Assembly: GCA_033807775.1 (NCBI GenBank)
Contig: CM066320.1
Coordinates: forward strand, 181,570,784-181,634,783
Direction: 5' to 3'
DNA from: Saussurea involucrata
Lineage: Eukaryota; Streptophyta; Magnoliopsida; Asterales; Asteraceae
Length of the DNA stretch: 64,000 bases
Positions 1 to 11,950 of the stretch are shown piece after piece. The stretch's first letter is position 1, and each line of letters starts with the position of its first letter. The notes beneath the pieces were generated by a model. The model saw nothing but the letters and a program-made list of their open reading frames with translations, was not told where the DNA came from and searched no databases. Position numbers and translations under genes: made by a program.

Positions 1-685
1 CTTCGTATTATGTTTTAATAAGGTTATATTTGAATGGATGGTTTCCATGTTTTATGGGTTGAGTATGATTTGTCAACCGTATTTGAAAGTTTTGCCTAAA
101 CTAGAATTATTCACGTAATTGGGTGAATTAGGATTTGTAACTCATATTGGAAAATGCTTTACACTTTTCGGGAATGGTTTTCCATGGATTTTGAGTGTGT
201 TGGAAAGTGAGTCGTTTATGCCGTTTGAGAAATCTTTTTGGAAATGATCGTCTTTGTCGCAAGCTTTCATTTAAAGATTTATTTAAATCATGACTATAAC
301 TACTAACTTCCGATTTATGATTTTATATAGTCATGATAAAATGCTTGAACTCACTAGGCGTAAGCTTAACCCTTTTTATTTGTCGGCATGTGCAACAGGC
401 TCAGGTTGGGGTAGCTCTAGCTACATTGTGAAGTGGCGAGTGCTAGTAATGTGCACGAGAGGTGAATAGCTTAAGTTATGTTTTCCGCATTTACCCTTGG
501 GAAGTAGCACTTGTATTTGGATTAGGTGATGTCCGAAGTGGGTTTAGTCTTGGTAATGAGACTTGTGTAGTATGTATTACTTGGAGATAACCATTGTTTG
601 TAATTGGATGTATTTTACCTATTGTTTCGGATGTAATATCGAAAATTTTAAATTAGTTGCTATTTCCAAATTTGAGGGTGTTACA
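1..685 (+). repeat. 3' part of a gypsy-type LTR (family F), cut by window edge
   Basis: The segment ends in GGGTGTTACA, like the other long LTRs in the window (GGATGTTACA, GGACGTTACA). It contains the shared module ACTCAC, then the hairpin TAGGC-GTAA-GCTTA (355-368), then AACCC, then an acceptor-like CAACAG|G at 398. No primer-binding site follows position 685, so this is a 3' LTR of an element lying upstream or a solo LTR. The 5' end is outside the window. Confidence 0.6.
355..368 (+). other. Conserved intron-end hairpin in LTR F
   Basis: TAGGC-GTAA-GCTTA between AACTCAC and ACCC, with one G-T (wobble) pair and a GNRA-type loop. It lies 30 nt before an acceptor-like CAACAG (398). Confidence 0.55.
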
Positions 686-1089
686 CTTTGCATGAATCAA
701 TCTAGTGATTTTTCTTTGGCATCCCATGAAACTCTTTGTGCAGGTCACTGACACGTACATTATCGGCTCGAATCTTTTTCAAGCTTCTTTATAGTTCACC
801 GCTTCTCTTTTATCCCTTCGATGATTTTACCCTGCTTTGCCTTGTTACTCCATCATCTATCACTTATCCCCCTTTATCTTAGGTTCGGTTTTTACAATTA
901 ATAACTTCATCCTGGTAGGCATGATTTGAGAAGACGAATGGTTTGATGATAACTCATTTCCAACCATTTGTTTGTTAAGTAAACAAGTAAACAAGTAATT
1001 GTAGAATATTGAATCTTCCTGGTATGAAAGTTGTGGTTTTCTAGTCACAGAGGCATCCTATTTATACATATACATATGAGGAATTTGTA
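686..1089. other. Unassigned spacer
   Basis: AT-rich flank after LTR F. Short frames exist on both strands but match no family I recognise. Nothing else is seen. Confidence 0.4.
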
Positions 1090-1240
1090 AGCCTTTTTCA
1101 GACGTATATTGTAGGGGGGTTTTCAGACGAACCATATAGGTTTTTCAAGCAAACCTTTTAGGATTTTTCAAACGAAGCTTGAAGGCATTTTCAAACGAAC
1201 CTTTCAGGAATTTTCAGACCAACCTTGCAGACTTTTTAGG
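1090..1240. repeat. Degenerate tandem repeat, about 23-24 bp unit
   Basis: Five to six imperfect copies of a unit resembling TTTTCARACGAACCTTNNAGG follow one another. Copies differ at several bases, so the array is old. No coding frame runs through it. Confidence 0.6.
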
Positions 1241-3399
1241 AGAATTATGCGGGTAATCCACTTTCAAACAATGCAGGTTGCTATGACTTCTTTTAGGTAT
1301 TTATAGTCAGAGGGTTCTGGACTACTTATGAATTTATAGAAGTACGTAAAGGTTCATAAAAAGCCAACTAAAACATTGCCTGATAAATTAAGTTAAACAC
1401 TTACCTTCCAAGAGTTGGACTGTCGGTAAAGCTTTTCCATATCATTAATGTGTCTCTCCAATTTCACATGAATAGGGTTATGAACTGCCTTGTAGCCATA
1501 GTAATCAGTCGAGAGGGTCAACAACTATTCCCACTTCAATGCATATGGGTCGGGAGGTGGCATCCCGTGATGGTAAGAAGGTGTCGTCTAGAAAGGGGGG
1601 CTCATGCGCTAGGTAACCTCTGGATGATGTTGCGGGCTCGAGTCATCACGAAGTTTTGTGTCGCCCTCTTGCGAAGAACATCCATCATAAGATGAACTTG
1701 TTGGCACCCGTATACGCCGTTACGAGGGTCTCGACTCTTTGATGACGGTTCGCCCTCCATGCTATAAACAATTAATGTATATCTATATATCCACTGATTG
1801 CTCCTCTACAAGCATCAATACAATCCTCTCGTGTTACAGGCTAATATATTCAAAATACGACTTTACAATTTCACGATTAACTTAGTTAATAATTTTTAAG
1901 TATTAAAATCAGAAACGGAGCTTACCGTGGACACATCAAAGAAATCCAGTCAATGAACCTGAGTGAGGACTAAAACTCCTATCCCAGCGAACTGCCATGT
2001 GTAACCTGCATGTGCATACAGAATACTAATTAGATACGGAAAACATCTCCAAAATTCATATCTAGAATTACAATACTAGACAAATAAGTAAATTATTAAA
2101 AAAAAGGAAATCCATGACATATGTATAAATATTTAGTTAATAGTAAGTTATCTAACCTTGAAGGCGTAAAGAAATCCAGTCATAGTTGTCTTTGATTTTT
2201 TGTTGGGCGTTTACTGATCGCACCATTCATCTGCCTAAAATAGGTGCCCATATGTATGATCCCCATGGAAACTGGTTCCAAACTCTCAGATCCTCTAATG
2301 CCCTAATTAGTGTCTCATTAACCACTAAACTATGCTAACAGTCAAGATATCCGACCTTCACCATCATTAGCAAACATACTCGGAAAACATCATCGTCCGA
2401 TAACGGGTCCATTCTCACAAGCATACTAATGGATGCTAATTAATTGCCCTTAGCCTCATAGACCAAAACGTTACGGAAACGCAAACTTTGGGGGATATCT
2501 TGGAATAAACAAATTATGGGGACCAAATCCAAAAAAAATTGGAAACCACATGGACCAAATCCGTACTTTATTCTTAGTTTAATGATAGAAAATCAGGTTC
2601 ATTTTTGTTTATAGTTATTTTATACTTTCACATATATTCTTAAATGGAATAATTTATTTTTGTCATGAAAAATATTAATAAGTAATACAATTGAAAGAAA
2701 TATAATTAAGCCATATTTAGGTTTTTGTATAGAGCCTTCAAAATGCACGGACCAACCCTGAGTTTAGAGTATCTTCAACGCATTTTTTAAAATTTCTCAA
2801 AAATGGAGAATCAAAATTCAAATTTATTACAAAATTACATTTAGCTCCCCGGAGAAAATATTTCAATCATAAGATATTCAACTTCTTGATTATATTCTTA
2901 AAATATCTCATTTATTTTAATTAAATAACATTAATTTCAAGGTTTCACTCTCGTGACAATTTTTTTAGGGAGTTGTTCAAATTTAAAAAGTATTCACTCT
3001 TTCATACTTTCTCTATTTTAATAAATCTATTGTAGCAAAATATCAATTTCCCCCTTTTAGAAACTCTGTTGGATATGCCCTTATCCAACCTTTTTGTCCA
3101 TCAATAATGTGAGATTTGTCTAAAATGTTACAAACACCCCTTTTCAACACATTGCTCTCATAGTGATTAATTTGCCGCCACCATCTAAGTGGCACAATGA
3201 GCGTTGGACCTACCCTTTGGGGTATGGTTGCCAATGAAACCATAAAAATTTAGGGCCTAAACATGATATATTTAGGTTGTTAAATGTGAAACCATAAGAT
3301 TTTTTGGGATGAAAGAAAAACATTAAAAAATTTAAGGGTTTTATATGAAAATTTAAGAAATAAACACCCTAGGATTGACCAACTTGAGGATCGTAGTTG
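1241..3399. other. Unassigned AT-rich intergenic DNA
   Basis: No family-typical coding frame, LTR boundary or TIR is recognisable. The 81-aa frame at 1450-1695 has no visible domain. The stretch is probably old repeat-derived spacer. Confidence 0.4.
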
Positions 3400-3692
3400 C
3401 ACATAAAATTGGGCCCTGTCAACGACGGGCCATTTCGTCGCTAATCCATTGCTATTGCTCCAATCCGTCGTTGATCTGTCACTGATAGTCCGTGGGCCAA
3501 CCATTCGTGAGTGATCTATCAGCGATGGAATAGAGATGGATCAATTCAGTGACGAATCAACGATGGACTTTTAGCAACGATTAGCGACGAGCAGTGAGTG
3601 ATGGGTTTTATGGTCAATCTGTTGCTAATTAGCAACAGATTCTTGTCGTCGCTTTTTAAAAAGTCGTTGCTAATACCCTTTTTCTAGTAGTG
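3400..3692. mobile_element. CACTA (En/Spm) transposon terminal remnant
   Basis: The right edge reads CCCTTTTTCTAGTAGTG, whose reverse complement CACTACTAGAAAAAGGG is the typical CACTA terminal sequence. The preceding 250 bp carry short subterminal repeats on both strands of the type TTAGCGACG / CGTCGCTAA, also typical of CACTA ends. No partner left terminus or transposase is seen, so this is a deletion derivative or one end only. Confidence 0.6.
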
Positions 3693-5509
3693 TTGGAAAT
3701 AAGTTATGATTTTAACCCTACAATGACTTTAATGTATTTAATTAATAGCTATAAATCATGTGCACAAATCCAACCACAAAGTCAAGTCAAAACTATATTC
3801 ATGTTATTTTCCTTCTATTTATATGCATAAAATCCAAGAAAGAGAGTTATACCTCCAAATCAACACATAAAGAGTAAATACGTGAAATAAGTATGAAGAT
3901 ATAATAATAAAAAACATTTAGACATTTATCTAGTTTACAAAGCATTTTAAGACTCGCATCTTAGATTTTTGGAAGAAACCCTATAAAAACTTGCAAACCC
4001 TAGAATGTAGGAGGTGATGAGCTAGGAGACTTGATCTTGACTTGAATCTTCACACTAGATGGTCCGAAGAGCCTTTAATGCTCAATTAATGCCCTCACCA
4101 AAACCCTAGGATGAAGTAAATGAGGAGTGGGTTTTAGAAGAGAGAAAATCGCCCTCCTAGTCTAAAAATCGCGACATTAAGAAAAGTGACAAGAAAATCG
4201 GATTGGAGAGTTTTTATATCCCAGATACGCATTCGGCAACTATGCCAATGGCAATGTCGCAGGGAATTGTCACACGGAATGTACTGTGCACTTCCCTTGC
4301 GCTGCGACTATGACGAGCGACTATTCCCATGTCAATGTCGTTTAGCAAAGTCGCCAAAGATGTACCGAAGGCCCATCTCTTGGCGATTGTGACAGGTTAC
4401 AATGCCCCCCGTTACAATCGCGGGCAATGTCGCCTAAACTGTCTGAGGCCTCAAAATTTGATTCATCTAACATTTTAGCTTTGCATAAAAGATCTATAAC
4501 CCGAGAGTAAATCTCGTTAATTAATAAAATGAAAGATGAACATATGAGCAAAAAGACTTGGGACAAAAATCCAACTTTTAACTTACTAAATTTTTACGGG
4601 TGTTAACAAGTGATTCCTTATATATAGATGTCGTTTCCATGCCATTGTTCATATTTAAATTACCTCTATTTTTAGGGGTATTAAGTACATGCTTCTATTA
4701 GGGATGTGTAAGGCTAAGCATCAATCTAGATGTGATTGTGCTCAATAACTACTACACATAATCCTAGCATAAGGTTCAACGATTACATGCATTATGTAAG
4801 ATTATACATTCCCACATCAAATGAACAAATATTATCAAAATATGTCATTTCTTCAACTTTGCATTTATCCTAGAACATATAACCAATATCAATATTCGCT
4901 TCAAATTCATATCATTATACAAAGCTCACCGATAAGTAACTTCAAAATTCACAATCTTGCTCATGTGTACTCTACCTAATACTCCCTGAATCCTAATATA
5001 AATATTCATAATAGAAATGATACACAGTTTTAGAAATACGTAATTATTACACTTTTAAATAATCAAGTGACACTTTTAATTACCTTTGATAATAAATAAC
5101 AAATCTTCCTCCATCTCATAACTAAGAATAGAATAAGAAAATGAAAAACGAATAATATATACAATATCATCCTTGGACTTTATTGCCTATTAAATCCATT
5201 CCAAAGGTGTCCAACAATGAGAGTCATGTGTAAATCTATAAATTCAATTTATGCATGTTTGCAAGTAGTGTATAAATATTTCTTCTCATGCATGATACCA
5301 TTTGCATCTACCAAAGCATCCAATGCCAAGTGATTTGTTCATTCATCCATCAAAACTTTGGACATATGGGAATCTTTTAAAATTAAGTGACTCGTATTTA
5401 ATATATTATTGTATATCTTTTAATATCAATATAACTTCAAAAATTATATAAAAGTAATTATAATTTAATACATTGTCAATACATACATATTTTTTACATG
5501 CTTTGCATA
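3693..5509. other. Unassigned spacer with a GTCGC-rich patch
   Basis: Mostly AT-rich and noncoding. Around 4220-4440 there is a cluster of GTCGC/GCGAC words resembling the inverted arrays in the C-family LTR introns (11650-11950), so it may be a decayed relative. No LTR ends could be defined. Confidence 0.3.
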
Positions 5510-5690
5510 TGACTTGTAGCTCAGTGGGCAATGGAGCGGTGAGACTTGTCCAATAACTAACAGGTCTTGGATTCGAGCCCCCCCCTCCCCCCGGTGCGTT
5601 AGCGACAGCCGCTGAGTGAGCCTTAAAATGCCCCTTCATACGGATGGCCGAGTAGGCAGGGTCGGAATTGCCGGTATCAATCTTTTTGCC
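5510..5690 (+). mobile_element. tRNA-derived SINE-like element
   Basis: An A-box-like TAGCTCAGTGG lies at 5517-5527 and a B-box-like GGATTCGAGCC at 5569-5579, about 50 bp apart as in a tRNA-type pol III promoter. About 100 bp of unrelated body follow and end near a T-rich stretch. The region between the boxes does not fold like a real tRNA, so a SINE is the better call. Confidence 0.6.
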
Positions 5691-6087
5691 CAATATTTTT
5701 TACTCGCGTTTATTAAATTATTAATAACCATCAAAGTTGTCAACGTTTTTTCTGTTAAATTGTTTTATCAAAGATTAATATCAGAAAAAATGATCTAATT
5801 TATATGATCATAGAATTATGTAATAATTAAAAATTATTATTTTATCTTATTGTAATTAGTTAATCATTCATTTAAAATTCATTAAAGAGAATCAATGTTT
5901 TCTTTATTTAAGAAAATCAAAAGGGGAAGGAATAATAATAAAGAAGAATAAAAAGAGGGGAAAATATGCTCTAATAATGCTTTTGTGTTTCTTCTTTTTC
6001 CTTGTGTGATTACCATGTTTGAATGCTTTTTATGGGCGTTTTTCATGTTTCTTTTTATTGCATATTTAATTAGGCTATAAATAATTC
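5691..6087. other. Unassigned AT-rich spacer
   Basis: No feature is recognisable. Confidence 0.3.
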
Positions 6088-6302
6088 TTAGAGTGAATTA
6101 TATTGGTGATCCTTATGGTTTGTTCAGATTTTAGATTTGACCCCGAAAATAAATTATCTACATTAATGGTCCTAACTTTCCAAGTTCACGATATTCAAGG
6201 TCTCTAAACTTTAACATCGTTAGTTAGAAAACTAATATGAACTATGAAGGACTAATAAATATTTACACAAACTACAGAAACCAAAGTTATAATTCACTCT
6301 AA
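6088..6302. mobile_element. Foldback MITE with TTAGAGTGAATTATA ends
   Basis: The left end TTAGAGTGAATTATA is mirrored by TATAATTCACTCTAA at the right end. The inverted similarity continues imperfectly for about 35 bp. The 215-bp body has no coding frame. The superfamily is not determined. Confidence 0.65.
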
Positions 6303-6417
6303 AACGATACTTAAAAACATTAAATTTCTTGAATCATGGATTTAACAAATATGTCGACCAATGGGCGAGTGTAATGTGGTGCTTCTATTAAATTCATTCC
6401 TACAGTTAGTTAATCTT

Positions 6418-6726
6418 AGAGGTCGTTTACCTAATCACTTACCCGGGTAAGTGCTTACGGTAAAATTCAACACTATCACTTACTTCTCAGGTAAGATTTT
6501 TAGTCCACCAAAATTGAATCGTATGCAAGAATTTAGCCGGTAAGCGCTAACCGTGGTAAGAGCCGTCGCACTCACTTACCGGGTAAGACTCTCGGTCCTT
6601 GTTTTCGACTCACGGTCCTTGTTTCTGCTCTTACCGGGTAAGATTCTTAGTTCTTGTCATATTCATCCGGTAAGCTAATGTGACTTGGTAAGCACTTACC
6701 CGGATAAGCGTTTTGTAAACGACCCC
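6418..6726. mobile_element. hAT-like MITE rich in CTTACCCGGGTAAG palindromes
   Basis: The terminal inverted repeats read RGGTCGTTTAC / GTAAACGACC(C). Flanks TTAATCTT (6410-6417) and TTAATCAC (6727-6734) match at 6 of 8 bases, fitting an aged 8-bp target duplication as for hAT elements. The interior repeats CTTACC and GGTAAG words, several forming perfect palindromes. Confidence 0.6.
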
Positions 6727-6734
6727 TTAATCAC

Positions 6735-7222
6735 TTTAACTGGTCTTTTGAAACCTACTTTTATCCGGAACTAAACCGGTTTTCAAACCTTCACATCCAC
6801 CGTTACACTAATGTATAACTATGGTAGCTTGTTTAATTATCAATAAATAAACATTTTATGTCGGCATAATTAATGGCATTTAGTACGACAAACACATAAA
6901 AGAGAGAATATGAATTATGTTGCTTTCATGATTTAATTTTTTGTTCACAAGTTTGATTTTTATTCATGTTGGACCAAACTCATAACACCATTCCTAGGAA
7001 GCATGTGAAAGTGACAAATCGATAAGTGGAATTAAATTGGGCATGTATCAACATGTGCTATGTCACCCCGATTCAAACACATTGGCGTTCTCATGTCTTA
7101 TTATTGATTATGTTAATTTTTCGTAAGAAAAATGTTTGCCTCATTTAAGTGTAACGGACTTAACTGGTCAGATGTTAAATACCATAATTACTGAAAAGGA
7201 AATATAAAGTCATGTGTATATA
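6735..7222. other. Unassigned spacer
   Basis: AT-rich, noncoding; nothing recognised. Confidence 0.3.
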
Positions 7223-7626
7223 GGGTGCGTTTGGTACACTGGACAAGATAGAACATAATAGAACAGGGTCCACTGTCCCATGTTTGACAGAACTTTTATG
7301 TGGAACAGACTGGAACAAGGTGGAACAAACTGGAACAGGTCTGTTCCACCCCCACCCCATGAAACAAGTTGGAACAAGGTGGAACGGACTTATGTTTTAC
7401 CAATATAACCTCAAAATAAAATCTAAATCTCTTCTAAAACATCAAATAAACCTCCATTTCATATTTTATTCATTCTTTAAATTTAGTAAGGGTAAATTGG
7501 TCAATGTTATCCGTTCTGTTCTATCCAGTTCTGTCTTACCAAACGTAGAACAGATGTTCTGCCCTGTCCTGTTCTGTCATGTCCCGCCTTGTCCTGTCAT
7601 ATTTTGTCTGCATACCAAACGCAACC
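7223..7626. mobile_element. MITE with GGGTGCGTTTGGTA termini
   Basis: The left terminus GGGTGCGTTTGGTA is mirrored by TACCAAACGCAACC. ATA flanks both sides (7220-7222 and 7627-7629), suggesting a 3-bp target duplication. The interior carries many TGGAAC/GTTCCA and TGTTCTG words. The frames inside follow from these repeats. Confidence 0.65.
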
Positions 7627-7828
7627 ATAATGAACAACCCTGAAAAGCACCTTCATCATGTTCATACCCACACCTTGGCTTCTCAAGAATGGGAAATTTT
7701 TATTCGCAAATGAATGATGTTTCTATTATTTGTATATTATCTTAAATTTGACAATTTGAGCCTAAAAAGAATGCAGAGCCGCTAAGAACAACTATGTCCT
7801 ATTCTTCAGACGCTAGAAAACCCAAACT

Positions 7829-7831
<3 letters not shown>

Positions 7832-7880
<49 letters not shown>
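7832..7880. repeat. (TA)n microsatellite, left
   Basis: About 49 bp of uninterrupted TA dinucleotides directly abut the MITE that starts at 7881. Confidence 0.9.
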
Positions 7881-7885
<5 letters not shown>

Positions 7886-8200
7886 GGGTATCAAATACAA
7901 ACCAAATGAATTGTACAAACCCTACAAACTCAATCTAGCTTCATGAATCTGTAATCTGGCTTCATGAATATATAATTTGGCTTCATGAATCTATATTTTC
8001 CGGTCGTCGGTGCCGAACGATGAATTTAGTTTTTCATCTAACAGTTACAAAGGGTAAAATAATATATTTAAAAAAAATAAATTTAAAAATATGCTAAAAG
8101 CCCTAAAATACCCTTATGGATATAAAAAAAGAAGTTACGTGATTGGTGGAGATGAGTTTGTACAGTTTGTACAATCTATTTGGTTTGTACCCGATACCAC

Positions 8201-8204
<4 letters not shown>
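7881..8204. mobile_element. TA-flanked MITE with about 50-bp inverted repeats
   Basis: The left arm starts AGGGTGGGTATCAAATACAA. The reverse complement of the right arm starts AGGGGTGGTATCGGGTACAA. Similarity extends about 50 bp and includes ACAAACCAAAT and TTGTACAAAC. Both edges touch long TA tracts, fitting a TA-targeting (Tc1/mariner-like) non-autonomous element. The interior has repeated GGCTTCATGAAT words. Confidence 0.65.

Positions 8205-8278
<74 letters not shown>
8205..8278. repeat. (TA)n-(GA)n compound microsatellite, right
   Basis: About 54 bp of TA are followed by about 20 bp of GA. The frames predicted across it (strings of YIYIYI) are artefacts of the repeat. Confidence 0.9.
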
Positions 8279-8532
8279 GTTCATTTGTTAACCTCTCATT
8301 TTGTATTAACTTCATCTTAGTCATTCATTTTCTTGTTAATGGTTGAGATTAAAACCATTTATTAATTAATTAAGAAATTAAGTCGTGTAACTAATTCTCC
8401 CATTGAACACAAATGAAGAGGGTAATTTTGGAATTTGACACAACCTACTTTTTTCCATTAATTAAGTCGTGTAATTAAAGTTCCTATAGTTGAACATATT
8501 GTTCCTATGTTCAATCCAATGCTCCTAATAAT

Positions 8533-8690
8533 TATATGTTCATATTTGTTCAATTATATGTTCATGTTGGTTCAATTATATGTTCATGTTTTTTCAATTA
8601 TATGTTCATATTTGTTCAATTATATGTTCATATTTTTTCAATTATATGTTCATATTTGTTCAATTATATGTTCATAATTGTTCTATTATA
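8533..8690 (+). repeat. 22-bp tandem repeat, about 7 copies
   Basis: The unit TTCAATTATATGTTCATRTT plus two bases repeats about seven times with few substitutions. The 79-aa frame across it only reflects the repeat. Confidence 0.8.
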
Positions 8691-8779
8691 TGCAAACAAC
8701 AGATTGTTTATATATGAGCAACAATATGTTCATTCATGTTCGATTATTCCGAAATTACATGGTGTTACTTACTAGTTAA

Positions 8780-9404
8780 TTATTATTCCATTTAGAGCAT
8801 GTAATATTGATGTCACATCATGTATGATGTTCAAATATTAAGGCTATGCATGAACAAGGATGAAATATAAGCCTAAGTAAACCTATATGAACAATATATA
8901 TTTGTTATATTTGTTTATGTTCAAATGAACATCTATGTCTACTCTCTCTTCAACATCGTTGAAAATACCTTGATCACTCATGTTCATGATGCAACAATAG
9001 GAATTCAAACACTAATTTGATAGAAAAGACTACAAAATATTTGAAATAATAATATAGCTAGAATCAAGAAGATTTTGATTTTTGTAACTCCCTTAATAAA
9101 TCTAATAGCCTTCCAAATTCTCTCTTCTACTAGAGTCCTTGTGATTAAGTAACTCACCTAAGAATAGACAACCCCTGCTTTATCATGCCAAACCTAGTAC
9201 ATCCATATGCAAGAATTATATGGATCGTAGTGTTATAAAAGTCCACTTTGAGTGTGCGTGTTGGGAAGGAGGTATGGACGGACTAGAGGGTGTTTGTTTT
9301 GGTATGAATGTGTCACGGTTTTTAACCACAATGCATCACAGTTTGTTTATACACCAAATACATATGATTTTAACTTGATCACAGTGTATCACATTTTGTT
9401 TATC
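8780..9404. other. Unassigned spacer
   Basis: AT-rich. Around 9290-9400 there is a possible MITE arm (GGTGTTTGTTTTGGTATGAA) with no defined partner. No gene is seen. Confidence 0.3.
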
Positions 9405-9610
9405 CGTCGCTAATTTAGAAAGGGAATAGCGAGGGATTGGGTTTGTGGCCAATCTCTCGCTAATCCGTCGCTAATTAGTGAGGGGTTAGCGACGGATTGA
9501 CCACAAATCCAATCCCTCGCTAATTAGTGAGAGATTAGCGACGGATTATGCTTGTGGTCAATCCCTCGCTAATTAGTGAGGGCTTTTTTTCCCTTGCTAA
9601 TTTAATTGGC
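9405..9610. mobile_element. CACTA-like subterminal repeat block
   Basis: At least eight copies of TTAGCGACGG / TCGCTAATTAGTGAG words occur on both strands, like the subterminal arrays of the CACTA remnant at 3400-3692. No clean CACTA terminus is present. Confidence 0.4.
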
Positions 9611-9618
9611 TAATACTG

Positions 9619-9889
9619 TAACACCTCAAATTTCTGTGAATAATTTATGACTATTATGGAAATGTTAGTTAGAAGTTAAGTTGTAACTAATTGATGAGGG
9701 GTCGAAAGTGTAGTTAGCCGTTTTGTTTGGGGCTAAATTATAAAATGAAATTTGAGATATATATATATTAGGAAGGAATCGAAATTTGAGCTTATCTGAT
9801 GTCGAATTGAAGTCGGTCTTTAAGCCAGAGAGAAATCGAGTTCTAGGTCTTTGTTCGGTAAGAAAAATCCAATCGATTTCTCCAATTCA
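9619..9889 (+). repeat. Gypsy-type LTR fragment D, 5' part
   Basis: It starts TGTAACACCTCAAATTTC, like the starts of the other long LTRs. A TATA-rich tract lies near 9757-9768. A purine-rich leader-like stretch ends in a donor-like TTCG|GTAAGAAA near 9858. Solo LTR C1 interrupts it at ATTCA, and D continues at 12539. Confidence 0.5.
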
Positions 9890-10203
9890 TGAAACACCCT
9901 AAAAACATGGTCAATTTAAACCTTGAAATTTCCACCAGTTATGATCAAAACTTTCAAACTTATATAACCTGAGGATCAAATGTAAGGTTTTTATATACAA
10001 CTGACATTACTTAAATAACTTATTAATCTAATCACCTCATAAAGATCAGATTAATCGAGTTATCTAAACAACTATCCCAAAGACTTCAAAGAATAACTAG
10101 ATCATTTGTTATCTCTAAGTCTGAATCTCTCCAAAAGTTCTCTTCTCTCGTTCCCGCTACTTCCCGGAGCTTGTACCTGGTAAGAAGATTCAACTTGAAA
10201 CAT

Positions 10204-10217
10204 TAGGCTTTCGCCTA
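10204..10217 (-). other. Conserved intron-end hairpin in C1
   Basis: On the minus strand TAGGC-GAAA-GCCTA forms a 5-bp stem with a GNRA-type loop. It is preceded by TCTCAC and followed by ATG instead of ACCC. It lies about 26 nt before the acceptor-like site at 10177. Confidence 0.6.
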
Positions 10218-10519
10218 GTGAGAATACTCAAATCAAAATAAAATTTAATAATTAAAACATGAACAGATAACTCAAACTTGTTCTCACCCATCTTACCGTA
10301 CGACAACTCCTTTCCAAATCGGGGAATCTACCCCACTCCCATTCCTACGACTAACTCATTTAATTGTAACAACAAAATAAGAGTTAACTCTGAATCACTC
10401 CAGATTCACAATCAAAATTTACACACAAGAAATTACAAGTCAAAACTTGCCTATTTCTTAATCAGGAAGGAGAGATTACAAATTACTTTATGCCTATCTC
10501 TAATCTTCCTCTCATCACT

Positions 10520-10567
10520 GGGAAATCTTCGATCTTCCCGATAATAATGGAAATCTCTGATCTTCCA
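10520..10567 (-). repeat. Small hairpin pair in C1 intron 2
   Basis: Two 20-nt hairpins in succession have stems GGGAA/TTCCC (10520-10539) and TGGAA/TTCCA (10548-10567) around a similar loop. The stem base pair changes together between copies. The same pair occurs in C2 (61494-61513, 61521-61540). Confidence 0.6.
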
Positions 10568-11649
10568 TAAATCGAAATGGGAATTACAAATCAAAATCTG
10601 CCTATTCCACATTCCACCTCTGCATCAATGGTCCCAATGGGATTATAATATCGCGATACTCAATCGGGACTCACGATGGTTCGAGGTTCACCCAATTACT
10701 AAAATTACACCTCTTTGGTCTATGGCGAGTAATCGGTTCCCATTATACCGTACCCAAGTGCCCTCGGTGACCGGATGCCTATTTTAGTAAAAGCACATAA
10801 TCACATAATATAATACAATCGATACTACTATATGCGTCCAGCATAGAATGTATCATTTCTCTGAACATATTCTATATATAAAATAAAGAATATTATTACT
10901 CCACATCTCAATCTCTTTATTACTCCTTCTCTGAAATCTGATATGATGATCACCATCTCAATAGTTATTTATATTTTCGAACTCATAGATAGGCCTTTAT
11001 AATATATCTCAATTTGGCTTCTCAATCACATTTAGAATTCATAATCATCTAACATATTGCATATAACAGATAATCCTGCTCATTATAAGGAATATGAATA
11101 ATTCCTGTTCATCAACTTCTTAACTATCCCCTCATAGTAATTTAACACGAGAGTTAATATATATCAGTTGTTAATCTATATCTTTGAACTCATGGATGGA
11201 TCTTTATAGTTTATCTCAATAAAGCTTCAAATCATATTTAGAGTTCATAACCACATAGTAATTTCATGTAGTAGATAATCAAACTTAGCATGCAAGATTA
11301 ATAATAAATACTAGTTCATCAACTTCATAGATAACATTTCTTAGAAGTTTTAGCATGGAAATCCACATAACACAACTTTCAATCGCCTTCTTGGCTTATC
11401 TCTAATTTAATCCAATCCACATAAAACATATTCATGCATATATATAAAGCATCTAATTCAAGATTAATTACTGAATTTTAAAGAGAGTTGAATAAACTCA
11501 CCTGATGCGTTATTACTCCTTTTAATCCTTTTTAACACGTAAGGGCTCCTTTCTTCACTACCACAGCTTACTGTATTATTCAATTACATATACTGATATT
11601 AATTATCAAAACAGAACCCTCTATAACTGAAAATCCTTAATTTCTAAAA

Positions 11650-11950
11650 AAAACACATCTCAAGTCGCAATGAACTGAAGTCGCAATCACCTATTGCGAT
11701 TTCACTTCCAAATCGCAACCAACTGAAGTCGCAGTCCTCTATTGCGATCCCAATTCCAAATCGCAGTCAACGGTTGCGATTTCAACCTCAAATCGCAACT
11801 CACCATTGCGATTTCGACCCAAGTCGCAGCTAACTGTTGCGATTCCAAAGCCAAGTCGCAATGGTTTGCTGCGACTCCAACTCCAAGTCGCTATTGCCTG
11901 TTGCGACAATCATGAATGTCGCAACTCAAGGTTGCGACTTCGATGATATT
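11650..11950. repeat. Inverted array of GTCGCAA / TTGCGAC words in C1
   Basis: About 15 alternating words spaced 10-30 bp form many short inverted pairs. The array lies between the first donor-like and first acceptor-like sites of the LTR. C2 has a matching array at 62275-62580. Confidence 0.75.

Noticed and set aside
5517..5590. Functional tRNA gene
   Set aside because: Only the promoter boxes are tRNA-like; acceptor and anticodon stems do not form.
8091..8346. Frames rich in YIYIYI and RERERE
   Set aside because: They are produced by the TA and GA microsatellites.
8533..8690. CRISPR-like array
   Set aside because: Direct 22-bp tandem repeats without spacers, in a plant genome; the same applies to the 17-bp and 46-bp arrays.
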